Origin: Lucinisca nassula
Lineage: Eukaryota; Mollusca; Bivalvia; Lucinida; Lucinidae
DNA length: 64,000 nt
Direction of reading: 5' to 3'
Assembly (NCBI GenBank): GCA_963580285.1
Contig: OY757012.1
Coordinates: forward strand, 164,784,652-164,848,651
In this document: piece after piece, positions 46,603-56,783 of the stretch
Layout: every line of letters begins with the position of its first letter
How positions within the stretch are numbered: position 1 is the first letter of the stretch
Program-made: the position numbers and the translations under genes
The notes under the pieces: model-generated
Database searches by the model: none
What the model was told of the DNA's origin: nothing
What the model saw: the letters and a program-made list of their open reading frames with translations, nothing else

Positions 46603-47640
46603 TTACGTTGGAGCCGTCATAGAATCTGAGGCCTGACCCACCGGCGTGCAATTAAAGAGGGAAGCAAAGTTGCCAACCGTGATTGGGTTAACTACCATGC
46701 ATGCAGTCTGTCGTATATCATCCATGTTGTACCCAATCTTTTTATATCGAAGAATGATTTTACGAAATTGGGTGCTGAAGTCATTGCAGTTATATATTTT
46801 TCTGAATTTATATACTAAGTCACCATAAAATTCGGGTTCCGATAGACCTTGTTGCAGAAGAGATTTAAGTCCAATATTGAATTTTGAAATTAAATCAGAA
46901 TGGCGTCTATAAAATTTTGAAAAGGCTTTGCGTAGTTTATGGTACCGATAACCCTAATTAAGGAGTTTAGCCGTTAATAATTTATTACGAGTGTTGAAGT
47001 CAGTTACATGACTACACACTCTAGCAAATCGAATTAATTGCGAAATATAAACGCCATAGGATGGCGCACGAGGAACATCACCATCCAAAAAAGGAAAATT
47101 TACAATCTCAAAATCAAAGTCATCGCGTTTATCATAAATTTTGCACGAAACAAATCCATCTACAATAGATAGATGTAAATCCCAAAACGGGGCCTCGGTA
47201 TCAGAAAAATTTGCTTTATTTAACTGAAGTTCTGTGGGGTAAATCTGACTGATCAAACCATCGAAATATGTATTATCAATATTTAACTAGATCGCGCAGT
47301 CGATGGCGCGCCATCGCAAATCCCCACGTTTTGACCTCTTCCAGGGACCCCTGGGGGCTGGTCCAAAAATTAATGTGCTCTTGCAGAAGCCATTCATGTA
47401 AGTAACTCACACACCAAATTTGGTTGAATTCCAATGAACGGTATAGGAGGAGATAGCCGGACAGACGGACGGAGGCGATAACAATATCCCCACTTTTCTT
47501 CAAAAAACGTGGGGATAATAAATCATCTAAATATCTAGAAGTGGAGCTAAAAGCTTCAATAATTTCAGATTGGTTATCAATGGAAAGCGACAACATGAAG
47601 TCTCTTTCATAACAATACAAGAACAGATCAGCCACAAGAG
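46603..47640 (-). pseudogene. RT-A reverse transcriptase, C-terminal part (broken)
   Basis: Translated on the minus strand, the fragment starts at LVADLFLYCYERDF, reaches the catalytic box C as SRYLDDLL, is cut by a 229-bp insertion, then resumes LNIDNTYFDGLISQIYP and continues through APFWDLHLS, KIYDKRDDFDFEIVNFPF, YGVYISQLIRFARVCS and GYRYHKLRKAFSKFYRRH to CTPVGQASDSMTAPT and a TAA stop at 46603. Apart from the insertion the only in-frame break I see is one TAG at 46954-46956, where CAG (Gln) is the likely ancestral codon. The YLDD box and the following thumb-like region identify a reverse transcriptase. 5' domains (fingers, any endonuclease) are absent through truncation, so the clade (non-LTR or Penelope-like) cannot be fixed. 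It would have copied its own RNA; this copy cannot. Confidence 0.85.
47287..47515 (-). mobile_element. Short relative of element A, nested in RT-A
   Basis: A 229-bp insertion directly after the YLDD codons. Minus strand: hairpin CCCCACgttttttgaagaaaaGTGGGG in the first ~30 bases, then a (CCGT)n word, and an end 'gatggcgcgccatcgactg' then 'cgcgatctag'. The host reads TAA on both sides (47284-47286 and 47516-47518); this is either a 3-bp duplication or, if TTA is counted as element sequence, no duplication at all. Ends match element A (27808-28414). Confidence 0.8.
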
Positions 47641-47950
47641 GTAAGTCTATGGGAGCTATATGTTGCCATGGCAACCAGAATTCCAATCTGATCAGCCCAA
47701 AAACCTTAAGCAGCCTTTCCCCCTACCTGATGATGCTTCTCATGAAATTTGATCAAGATTGGCCATAAAGTATTAGAGATATACTAATTTGAAATTGTTT
47801 ACGGATGCACAGACGCACAGACGCACGCACAACCGACGACAGACAAAATGTGATCACAAAAGCTCACCTTGTCACTTCGTGACAGGTGAGCCAATAAAAC
47901 GGTTACCCATTGAGTTCAGATTGCCAATCAGATCAGTTTCTGCAAGAGAC

Positions 47951-48265
47951 ATGTACAAAATGGTCATGGACCCTATCCATTGGGGCTTCAAGCCATGATT
48001 GGCAGGGCCATGATCATTTTGTGCTAGGGGAAATAGATTGGGCTGCATGATGCTTCCACGTATAGCTGAAACTGAGCCCATCTGAGTACTAATAAACTGC
48101 TTCAAAAGTCTTCAAAGCCTCATGCTGCACAGGTGAGTTTGGTCCGTCCCTGCATATTAACTCTGCATATGACGAGTAAGAGGCCCATTAAATTGGAAGC
48201 AGTGTCTCCAAAATGACCTAAATATTGTTGATGGGGATGTAAAATCTCATTTCAAATGAACAAAC
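47951..48265 (+). mobile_element. Diverged S3 SINE copy
   Basis: S3 landmarks 'gggctgcatgatgcttccac', 'gcctcatgctgcacagg' and 'ctccaaaatgacctaaa' in order. The head contains a 19-bp inverted repeat (ACAAAATGGTCATGGACCC at 47956 and its complement near 48003-48021) absent from other S3 copies. Confidence 0.7.
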
Positions 48266-48479
48266 AAAATGATCAACAAGATTTAACTGACAACTTTCAT
48301 GACCTATAATGATATAGGAAAGATGCATCTTAAAGCATGGCTGTGTTGTTCCCAAGGTAGTTACCCTCTCGGGAAGATTGTATTTGTACAAACTGATCAG
48401 AGACTGCTGAGATGTGCTTGCTTGAACATAGCTCCAGATAAGGCGTGTACTGCTGGTATTTGGTGACTGTTAAAGAATT

Positions 48480-48620
48480 ATTTTCCTCAATATTCCTCCA
48501 TGTGGGTATTAATGTGAACTGCCTCGGTGAGGCAGTTTAATTAAATGAATACCCTCAACATAGATTTTTTTTTCATATGTGGGTATCCATTTGAACCGCC
48601 TCGGCGAGGTGTCCACAGTA
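48480..48620. mobile_element. M2-like palindrome fragments
   Basis: Two adjacent short palindromes, 'gaactgcctcggtgaggcag' and 'gaaccgcctcggcgagg', each with 'gtgggta' to the left, resembling the centre of M2. Confidence 0.55.
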
Positions 48621-48887
48621 TAGATTTTTACACAAACTTGACAAAAATTATCTTTTAACAATCGCCAAATACCCATGTTAACTGGGGCTGTTTTGAATAT
48701 CCTTTTTCGCTTGTTGCAGCCCATTAATGTTCACTCATTCAACTCCTTGTGTACCAGCTGAACACTTGAACACAAGATGATTCAGCTCAAGGGAAAAGAG
48801 CACCTATCATTAAAATAACACACCCGTGAGACAGTATTCCATAGTATCTCCAAAATGGTTACTTTTCTGATCAAAATTTATGCTATT

Positions 48888-49066
48888 TTTCTTCTTAGAC
48901 CTCAAAAATAGGTTGTGGGTGCTCATTAGATCTGAGGCAGTTCTAACGAGTACGCACAAGCTGTGTCTTGGAGCAGGAATATGAAAAACAGTCTATACCC
49001 TTGTAAACCCCAGTTTTCTCTATATAAAGTGGGGTTTAGAGGGATGTTCATTACACATACTTGTTA
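48888..49066. mobile_element. M2 palindromic element
   Basis: Two inverted-repeat modules: a GTGGGT(A/G)CTCxTTAGA arm pair around a GAGGC centre, then a 'taaaccccagttttctctat' module with the arm 'agtggggttta'. The first palindrome has lost part of one arm. Confidence 0.7.
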
Positions 49067-50225
49067 ACATGAAATTATATAAGCAACCAGAAAAGGCTAA
49101 GCTGAGACAGGGGTAGCCCCTATGTGCTTATAGCGCCCGGTTACCTTAAAAACCAGTTCAGTCAGTAAGCTGAGACAATGCAGCCAATGCAACGTTGGGA
49201 TAATTGTGTGAATTCTAGGCTAGCTCCTAGATTTTGATGTCATGTCTGTGTTTTATCATGGCTAAGTTTTTAATTTTCTGTCTTGGACATCCAAGTTGAA
49301 ATGGACTGCTACCAGAGAAAAAAGAAATACAGAAAATGTTAAATATACAAAACATAAAATTACTCATTAAATTAGAATAAATAATATCTGACTTGTAGCT
49401 TAATAACTAAAGTCTTCTTGAATTCTTGTATGTACATCTTAGTGCAACAAAGGCTTTGATGAGACAACACATCTGCTCAGTTTGCTAGTTATTTATGTAT
49501 TCTTGTCATAATTCAAAATGAAGGTAAATGGACTATAATACCAAACTAATGCAAAAGTTAACAGTGAATGAACCAGATCATGATTTAGACAACCTTTCAT
49601 AAAATGGATAAACATGGACCTTAAATGAAAACAATGTTGTTTTTTTTTTCCTTTTTAGTTGGTGAATTCGCCAGACTTAAGTTGTTGCTCGATGACCCTT
49701 CTCATCTATCATCTATTGTGTGTTTTTTATTAGATGTATATTAGTTGCCGCTTTTTGGATATACCGGTACCTTTGGATTCATGTAAACCTCCGCTCAAAA
49801 TGTAGTTCCTGTCTAATTAATGATCCATTGATAAATAGTATATTCTGCTATAAACACAGCTGTATTATGTCTGCTGAAAGAGAAAGTACAATCCTCTGCA
49901 TTCTTTATCAGAATGAATGACCCGACAATCTGATTAAATGTGGCAGCTCATAATTGGCACCATGTATTCTATGGAGTGGAGTTTGGAGCGAAATTTTGGC
50001 GCCAAATTTTGCAGTTACTTTTTTTCATCCCTTTGCTCTTATTAGTTGCAGGTGACCTATTGTGGTTGGTCTCAATGTCCGTTGGTCTCATCTGTCAGGT
50101 GGTGTCCATAATTGCTTTATAAATGTGTAATCCTGCATCATTCCTGTGGTTTACAAGATCCCAATTTAAAGAGCAAACATTTTAAGACCCATAAGGTCAA
50201 CAAGCCTATGTAATTAACACCCACT
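49067..50225. other. Unassigned intergenic sequence
   Basis: About 1.15 kb with no recognised element. Frames of 66 and 60 codons (49720, 49940) lack motifs and supporting signals. A '...tttttttttcctttttag' pyrimidine tract ending in AG at about 49640-49660 resembles a splice acceptor but no exon can be supported after it. Confidence 0.45.
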
Positions 50226-50400
50226 TTTTTCAGAGAAAAATAAGGTCTGCAGGGCAAACAGTATTCTTCTTATTTCTCTTCTAAAACAAGGATTGTGGGT
50301 ACTCGTTAGGACCTATTCATTGACGCAGTTCCAATGAGCACCTACAATCGATGTTTGAAGCAGATATAAAAAAACATTACCAGGAAAACCTCAGTGTTTG
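50226..50400. mobile_element. M2 palindromic element
   Basis: Arm GATTGTGGGTACTCGTTAG at 50291 and an imperfect complementary arm ending near 50350, with 'ttatttctctt' and 'gaagcagatataa' as outer arms. Confidence 0.7.
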
Positions 50401-50846
50401 AGCTGTAAAAAGAATGTGTCTACTATGTGTACATGTATGTTACAAGCAGAAATACATGTAACAGTCCAGAATCATTCCTACAACTGTTTTGTCAAAGAGA
50501 CATCTTAGACGAAAATCAGATAATAATTTCAAATATTATATGTTAACTGCTATAATAGTGTTTCTGCCATACAAATGTTTGGACACTGGCAAATAGTATA
50601 GATCCAGATCAAATACCCTGTAACTCGCAGACTTTGAGGCTTCTCAAGCCTTTGATTTTTTATGTTGTAGCTTTGATACTGCATGGACTCATTAACCAAT
50701 TTTGAACGGCTCATTAACCCATTTTGCTCAAATATTATGGCTCACTTGGATGAACACCAACTTTTGTCTGAAAAAGCACAGTTGTGAAACCCAGCTGACC
50801 ACAGTAATAAATCTTGGACAAAGGAGGATACATTTATCCTGGATTT
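50401..50846. other. Unassigned spacer
   Basis: About 445 bp; a short M1-like word ('caaatagtatagatccagat') lies near 50590. Otherwise nothing recognised. Confidence 0.4.
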
Positions 50847-51155
50847 TGTTTGTTTGTTTGTATTGGGGTTAACTGCCCAGTCAACACTATTTGTGTTATT
50901 TTTGAGCTGGTCAGTTTACAATCCATACTGTCCTGTGCAGGCTTATATGTTAGCCGTTAACCAATACAGTGCACATTCCTTTGCCAGAAACTGACAACTG
51001 CCCTTCTTGAACCAGTGGAAGGGAAAGAATTACCGTAGAAAAAATTTCATGATCAATCTTCACGAAAGAAGGTTTCCCACCCCGGGAGGTAATGAACCGG
51101 TTTCCTCCTAATCACCAGTCAGTCGTGCATCCGACTGTGCTACCGAGGCCGGCAT
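50847..51155 (-). mobile_element. S1 SINE, full length
   Basis: Complete minus-strand copy from a (TTTG)n start to 'gctaccgaggccggcat'. On the minus strand the head is 'gccggcctcggtagcacagt' with a downstream box-B-like region, then the shared middle and the tail 'gttgactgggcagttaac'. Confidence 0.88.
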
Positions 51156-51210
51156 CCTGGATTTTGAAAAACTTTTCACACACCCACTCATGAACTACTA
51201 AAAAGGCACC

Positions 51211-52153
51211 TGTATTGTTAGGGCACTGGCGGGAATACCCTAAATGGATAGATTCCTTCCTTTGCTACAGAAAACAACCAGTAGTTGTTAATGGGGAAAC
51301 TTCAGGGTGGGCTCCAATTTTGTCTGGTGTCCCTTAAGGAACTGTTCTGGGTCCATTGTTGTTTCCTTTGAAATGACATATCTGGTGATATTGATTCCGA
51401 AATAAGACTGTTCACAGATGACTGTGTTTGCTATTGTGAAGTTAGCGACACAGAGGACTCATCGAAACTTCACAGGGATATAGATAGATTAGGGTGTTGG
51501 GCTAGAAAATGGGGTATGAGATTTCAGCCCGTTAAATGCAATATCATGCAGTTAACTAGGAAAAGAACAAACAAAATTGAGGCTTCTTACACTTAAGAGA
51601 GAATGGTCCTCGAAAATGTGGATTCCATTAAATACCTTGGTGTAACCATCTCACATGTCTTGAGGTGGAATACTGTTAGCAATATGTGTACAAAGGCTAA
51701 TAGAACACTTGGCTTCCTGAGGCGAAATCTTTATCAATGCCCCAAATATGTAAAGAAGCAGCATATAAGGGAATCCTTTGCCCCATCTCGGAATATGGTA
51801 GTTGTGTCTGGGAGCCCCAAGGAGTAGTCAATCAGGAGGAGATTGAAAAAATTCAGAATAGCTAGGACAGCTAGATTTGTTACAAGCACTTACAGCTTTG
51901 AAACTGGAAGTATGACTGGAATACTGAATGGGAGTCTCTCAAGAAAAGGAGAGACAGTAGGCTTATACTCTTGTACAAAGGTCTAAAAGGTGCTGCCAGC
52001 ATTCCAACAGATAACCTTATCCCCCCCCCCCAAATTAGGAGCTGCAGAAAGCATCACTCTTTGATAATTCAGGTGCCCTCTGCAAGAACGGAAAGAAGGG
52101 ATCGTTCTTCCCTCAGACAATTAGTAATTGGAATGCCCTTCCAGATTTGGTTA
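51211..52153 (+). pseudogene. LINE reverse transcriptase relic (CR1/jockey-like)
   Basis: Residues readable across frames include YRKQPVVVNGETSGWAPILS, then motif B as P-stop-GTVLGPLLF (stop at 51334-51336), then SEIRLFTDDCVCY at 51396-51434, where the catalytic box is FTDD instead of the usual FADD. Downstream come WARKWGMRFQPVKCN, ENVDSIKYLGVTIS, RTLGFLRRNLYQCP, EYGSCVWEPQGV and ILLYKGLKGAASIPTD, the typical thumb and C-terminal order of CR1/jockey-type LINE proteins. Several frameshifts and stops are present and the N-terminal half with the endonuclease is missing. Element G is inserted at the 3' end (52155). Confidence 0.85.
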
Positions 52154-52154
52154 T

Positions 52155-52287
52155 TAGGGCCCCGCACTGAAAGTGTGGGTGCCCTATAGTAATCACTCTG
52201 TCCGTCCGTCTGTCTGTCCGTCCACAAATTTTTACTCCTCTGATAGCGCTGCCGGGGCCCTAGTCAGTTTCACTGACAGCTCTAGTT
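52155..52287 (+). mobile_element. Element G, copy 1
   Basis: About 133 bp: 'agggccccgcactgaaagtg', a (CCGT)n tract at 52198-52224, 'gatagcgctgccggggccct' and a terminal 'agctctagttt'. Reverse-complement copy at 56784-56934. Confidence 0.85.
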
Positions 52288-52419
52288 TAATGTTGCTAAG
52301 TTTACTTCTTTGGCGAGAGCTAGGGACTAGCTTCGCCTTTTCACAGGTCCTGGTGAATGAATGTGATTTGGCGTGTCACCAGTAAGGATTCAGATGATGT
52401 AACGGCAAACTCCAAAATG

Positions 52420-52806
52420 AGATACATGTACTAGCAAATTTAACAGTGAAGGCCCAGATCAGATGCCTGGGCAAACAGTACAGACCTAGTTCTGGGGCGT
52501 CTGATCAGGGCCTTTCTTTCTTCAATTTCCCCTTAACCCCAGGGGGGACACAGGTGGTCTACATTTTAAACACTCACTGCACAGGGGGCTTCTAGTTATG
52601 TCACAATCCGAAGGAGGGTGCACTTTATGGCATTGCCAGACACGCTTTTGCTACCACCGCCGGGGATCAAACCAGGGGCTTCTAGCAGCAGAAGCAAATG
52701 CACTAACCACTGAGCCTACACTGTTTGCAAAAAGTTAAGACTTTTATCTGGCATCCCTGAATTTTGAAATGGACTCTGTTATATAAAAGGAAGGTTTCAT
52801 TTAGCA
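52420..52806 (+). mobile_element. M1 MITE split by a tRNA-derived SINE
   Basis: Left part to 'gtctgatcagggcc' (52510) and right part from 'ctacactgtttgcaaaaag' (52720) are contiguous in intact M1. The left terminus is not clear. Confidence 0.65.
52511..52722 (-). mobile_element. tRNA-derived SINE (S5) nested in M1
   Basis: Minus strand: 'tgtaggctcagtggttagtg' (box A TGGTTAGTGCATTTGC), then box B GGTTTGATCCCC, then a ~130-bp body. Position inside M1 gives its relative age. Confidence 0.75.
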
Positions 52807-53027
52807 CATTCCAAAAGGGGTACCTTGACAAACAGTGTCTTTCTTTCTTTCTTTCTTCCGATACAGTGCAGGCCCAGATGAGATGCTGCAGAATGGTCTA
52901 CACTATTTGCAGGAAGTTCAGCCATTTTCCAAATCAATTTTGAAGATACCAAAACCTGTCACCCCTAAATTTAGAAATGGACTTCCTGCTCTATATAAGG
53001 AGAAGGATTCCATTTGGTCAAAAAGGG
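52807..53027 (+). mobile_element. M1 MITE copy with a (CTTT)n insertion
   Basis: Full M1 order from 'ccaaaaggggtaccttgac' to 'ggtcaaaaaggg'. A 26-bp CTTT-rich insertion at 52838-52863 is bounded by CAGTG on both sides (52833-52837, 52864-52868). Confidence 0.75.
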
Positions 53028-54171
53028 TTACTGTATCCATTTTACAAACCAAGCATTTAATAATTATGCATAAAAAGTTTCTTACCTTTGAGACTAATTT
53101 CTTATCTTGGAATTTATATAACTTACTGTGTCTGTGTGTTTATATTTTCAGCTTGAATGGTAATTCAGTCTAGTTCATCCAAAAATAGATTAATATAGTT
53201 GAGTGGTTTGACCTATAAATGAGACAGTCGTGTTGACAAAGGAGAGATAATTATCAACTGTTATTTATGTTATTTCCTGTCACTGACTTGATCTCAGGTG
53301 TGTGTAAATTACAGGTACAAACTTGTCTCCCCTGAAATACCTGTGCAAATGATTAAGTATTAGCTTTTTTAAAATGTTGCTTTACTTCAGCTTTTCTCCC
53401 CGTACATCGATCATCATAGTGCAGATTATATACTGACAGGCAAAAGTAAGTATACAGGTTACTGAACGCCAATTTGCGTCCCAATGTCTCCCTCTCTACA
53501 TACATATGTGGCGTCATATATAGGAATAACCCCATCCGCATAATTTGCAACAGTTTCCGATAAGATTAACGGATAATGAAATTGTGTCACTTGAAATGGA
53601 CAGGGGGGTCTGATCCAATTTTTTGTCTTGAGTAGTTTTCCTTTAAACATGTGTTTCGAATAATTGTTATTCAATAAATGATTTTTCGTGCAACAGATTC
53701 AAAGAAGGGAAACTGATTGGCAAGAATATATCCCATATTTAAATTAAAAACGAGGTAATATGCAACATTTTTTGTCAAAGAAAATGTCATTTACGCCTTT
53801 TACGTTCTTCCTTTGATTAAATGCTTTATGTTTCTTTGAGATTTTTATTGGTGATTAACGTTTCTTTGAGTAATTTTCGGGGCATCACTTTGGAGTAAGC
53901 ATAAAAATGCCGAGGAAAACAAAAATTATGTGAAAGATTCAAATGAAAATCTCTTTTTCACGATTGAGAAAAAGACCCATTTAATTCATTATTATTTTAA
54001 CTGACAGAGAGATAATCTGGAACAGGCAGAAATTACAATTGAGTTTGAAGCTGTTTCTTTGGGTTTAATGGCAATGTAATGATGGCGTCTTATCAATGAA
54101 CATTCGTACATGACTTTTGCGGTGCGCATAGATTTGAATGTCAAGTACAACACGAGATTTTGTTGGAACTA
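53028..54171. other. Unassigned intergenic sequence
   Basis: About 1.1 kb without a recognised gene. 53385-53440 resembles an R2 fragment ('tctccccgtacatcgatcat', 'agtgcagattatat'). Confidence 0.4.
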
Positions 54172-54535
54172 TTGATTATCAATTAAGGGCAATAACTCCA
54201 TCATGGATGACTGCAACAGGAAAATAATTGGATATTTACAAACTTATATTTTTGGGAAAAACGGACATAGGCATATTTTATTACAGACAGCAATACAAGA
54301 TCTGGTATTCCAAACCAAAAACTGTATACTTTTTATTGCCTCTGAGTATATTTTCTGGTCCTTTGGGATCATTTGGTATCATTTTGAAAATAGAGTTCTG
54401 CTTAAGCCGGTGCTAGAGGGCGTGGCCGGTGTTGCACATTTCAGTACTGGTCATGAACAGACTCAATAAAACCGAGTCTGCTTTTTTCGTTTATTTGGTG
54501 TATTCCTTGCTTCCAAAGGATCTAACTTCAGAACT
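54172..54535 (+). mobile_element. R2 element, longest single copy
   Basis: From 'gattatcaattaagggcaat' through 'tcctttgggatcatttggta' and 'gcttaagccggtgctagagg' to 'actcaataaaaccgagtctg' and 'tattccttgcttccaaagga'. Combines segments seen separately at 37869, 34441 and in the array cores, so it is the best template for the family. AATAAA sits just before the tail. No protein is encoded. Confidence 0.75.
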
Positions 54536-54646
54536 TATTTCGAAATATCTTAGAGGTGGGTAAAGGAATCTTGACTACACTGAAGTGCAAACTTGTTGCA
54601 ATGTGGAGTACTTAAATGCCTGTCATGTTTCTTCATACCATAATAA

Positions 54647-54858
54647 CCCTAAGTATTGGGACACCTTATCTACAAACCATACTTCTCCTAAAATTTGAAA
54701 TAACCCATTCTACAGCCACTAGAGGTGTCTAAAATATTGCTGTCTATATGACAAACAGTGTAGAACCTTCATGAGGTGCCATATTATGCATCTGATCTGG
54801 GTCTACACTGTTTGTCAAGGTCTATCTGTCCCAATACATGTACTTAGGTTAAAAAATT
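54647..54858. mobile_element. M4 MITE, M1-related centre
   Basis: Ends 'taaccctaagtattgggaca' and 'tgtcccaatacatgtactta' are imperfect inverted repeats; the centre ('gacaaacagtgtagaacc', 'tctgatctgggtctacactg') matches M1. A half copy of the end occurs near 56315. Confidence 0.65.
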
Positions 54859-55085
54859 ATTACAGTATTTCAAATAAAATCTTGATCTTTCAGATCTGAA
54901 TGAAAAGCTGCAGGTTTTCATGATCACTTTAACACAGTGGAGATTATCTGCCAGAAACGGGAAATGAAAGCCACTTGTTGGCAGCAATAACAGTGTTGCT
55001 TGATTGCGAGGCATTACTTAAAACTATTTTGCTAATTTAATATTGCTCCATTATGAGGCATTACTTAAGAATATTTTGCTAATTT

Positions 55086-55380
55086 ATGAGGCCGGCCTTA
55101 GAAGGTCAGTCACACGCACGTCTTACTGGTGATCAGGTTACAGGTTTGATGCCTGCCGGGTCAGTGACATTCTTTCGTGAAGATTGATCATGAAATCTTT
55201 TCTACAGTCATTCTCTCCCTTCCACTGATTCAAGGAGGGCAGTTGTTAGTTTCTGGTGAAAGAATGTGCACTGTATACTATGTAAAAGCCAAGCAGTGAA
55301 GGTATACTAAAACCGACTGGCTGGATATAACCTAAATAGTGTTTGGTGGGCAGTTAATATCCGTTAATCAAACTAATTTA
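55086..55380 (+). mobile_element. S1 SINE, near full length
   Basis: Head 'gaggccggccttagaaggtc', box-B-like GGTTTGATGCC, middle 'gattcaaggagggcagttgt' and tail 'gtttggtgggcagttaat'. Confidence 0.85.
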
Positions 55381-55417
55381 TAAGAACCCTTAGAATTTCA
55401 GGTTCAACACTAGTCTA

Positions 55418-55700
55418 GAAGCCTCTGTGGTGTAGTGGTTATGCTACTCGCCTTGTAAACCAGGGGTTACAGGATTGATCCCGGGCTTCTCCGGACTTTC
55501 GGTTGAGTCTGTTAACCTATTTTGTACCGGAAAACCCAAGAGAGGTACCCTGGCAAACAGTGCAGGCCCAGATCAGACATTGCAGAATGCAGCGTCTGAT
55601 CAGGGCCTACACTGTTTGCAAAAAGTTCAGCCTTTTTCTATGTAGATTTTGAGGTACAAAAAGGGTTAACCAAGGTTGACGAGACGTAAAAAAACTTAAA
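55418..55700 (+). mobile_element. S2 SINE split by M1
   Basis: Head 'gaagcctctgtggtgtagtg', box A TGGTTATGCTACTCGCC, box B GGATTGATCCC. The body is cut at a TTAA by M1 and resumes as 'ccaaggttgacgagacg', equivalent to 'ccgaggtctcgtctcc' in the uninterrupted S2 copy at 3871. Confidence 0.82.
55516..55665 (+). mobile_element. M1 MITE with TTAA duplication, nested in S2
   Basis: 150 bp with ends CCTATTTTGTACC and GGTACAAAAAGGG, flanked by TTAA at 55512-55515 and 55666-55669. The S2 target has one TTAA in other copies, so duplication is supported by comparison. TTAA targeting suggests mobilisation by a piggyBac-type transposase. Confidence 0.85.
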
Positions 55701-55959
55701 ACACTCGCAAACTCAACATCAGTCTAAAACATCTGTGATATAATGGCATCTTTCATGGTTGTCATGGGCGTTTTTCTTATGGAAACTGTTTTCATGTTTT
55801 TTATATTACCACTTTAACCCTTATTCTCGGATTCCTGCTGATCATGACATGCCCTACCATTACAAACACTCATTTCGTAAACGCGCCTATACAGATACAT
55901 TGTAAACTTTGCCACCGCAAAAAGGAACATTTAGTAGCTGATCATGAAAAATTGTAATT

Positions 55960-56135
55960 TGGTTCTTATTTCTGCTAAAAAATATAGATTGTGGGTACTC
56001 GTTAGAACTGCCTCATAGAGGCGGTTCTAACGAGTACCCACAATCTATATTTAAGAGCAGAAATAAGAAAAATAAGATTTACCCCTGTAAACCCAAGTTT
56101 CACTATATAAAAGTGGGGTTCAAGGGGGGTCAAAA
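55960..56135. mobile_element. M2 palindromic element, best preserved
   Basis: Arm 'ttatttctgctaaaaaatat' then GATTGTGGGTACTCGTTAGA, centre CTGCCTCATAGAGGCGG, then the complementary arm to 'gagcagaaataag'; total foldback about 45 bp per arm. A second, smaller palindrome follows. Confidence 0.8.
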
Positions 56136-56217
56136 TTATATAGGCGTATTTTCGTGATGGTAGATCCAGGATCTACAATATTTGTCATGCAGAGTGCAAA
56201 TTTGAATGAATACATTT

Positions 56218-56297
56218 GATTGGTTGATAGACATTGTGGGTACTCACCAGAACTGCCTCAATGTGTACCCACAATGAATGTTTTAAACAAGACTAGG
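56218..56297. mobile_element. M2 palindrome, short copy
   Basis: 'cattgtgggtactcaccaga' and 'tgtacccacaatg' flank a shortened centre. Confidence 0.6.
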
Positions 56298-56602
56298 GAA
56301 ATCAATGTACCGAAATGATCCCAAGTATTGGGACAGATAGGTCTTAGCCATTAGTGCAGACCCAGATCAGACTGGAGCAGACTTGTGATCAGGGCCTACA
56401 CTGTTCACCATTCCATCTACAGTTTTTGGACTTCTTGCTGGATTTTAGGAAAATTACTGCAAAACCTCAAGGTATCCCAATTTTTAGGATTTTTACGGTA
56501 TTTGAAAACCACATTGCATTACGAAAACACGCCTATTCAAATATATGGACAATTATACCTCCCAAAATTGAAAATCCTCAGATGAAAAAATTGTGATGTT
56601 TT

Positions 56603-56695
56603 TCTTATTTCTGCTCGAAATATAGATTGTGGGTACTCATTAGACTAACGAGTACCCACCCACAAGCTATATTTTTTAGCAGGAATAAGATAAAA
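56603..56695. mobile_element. M2 palindrome, shortened centre
   Basis: Outer arms 'tatttctgctcgaaatatag' and 'ctatattttttagcagg' enclose GATTGTGGGTACTCATTAG and 'taacgagtaccca'; the GAGGC centre is deleted. Confidence 0.65.
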
Positions 56696-56783
56696 ATTAG
56701 GAGAATTACAGCAAGTCCTCAAAGTGTCCGAATTTTTAGGATTTTCACGGAATACAATTTCCCTTAACCTATTTTAAATGGAA

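Larger units (their letters stand above)
46010..47640 (-). mobile_element. RT-A retroelement, longest copy
   Basis: A 1.63-kb minus-strand insertion in element D, with GTAA on both sides (46006-46009, 47641-47644) as a probable short target duplication. It holds a partial reverse-transcriptase frame followed by a ~590-bp 3' tail whose end is shared with ten or more copies in the window. It is truncated at its 5' end within the reverse-transcriptase domain and carries a 229-bp nested insertion (47287-47515). Confidence 0.88.
45493..47891 (+). mobile_element. Element D: non-autonomous, split by RT-A
   Basis: Three internal repeats of ~145-170 bp ('gtctatgggagctaagg', 'ggcatgattggcagga'), a (GACGCACA)n tract and a terminal hairpin (TGTCACTTCGTGACA) near 47870-47885. 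46010-47640 is a later insertion: removing it rejoins 'ccccattgtaa' to 'gtctatgggagct', the continuous form seen at 45835-45850. Related in sequence to element E. Confidence 0.75.

Noticed and set aside
47276..47686. 136-codon minus-strand frame as a single protein
   Set aside because: It fuses element D sequence, a piece of reverse transcriptase and an inserted element; only the middle part is genuine coding relic.
49067..50225. Exon of a host gene
   Set aside because: A splice-acceptor-like pyrimidine tract exists near 49650 but no conserved coding frame or matching donor could be supported from sequence alone.
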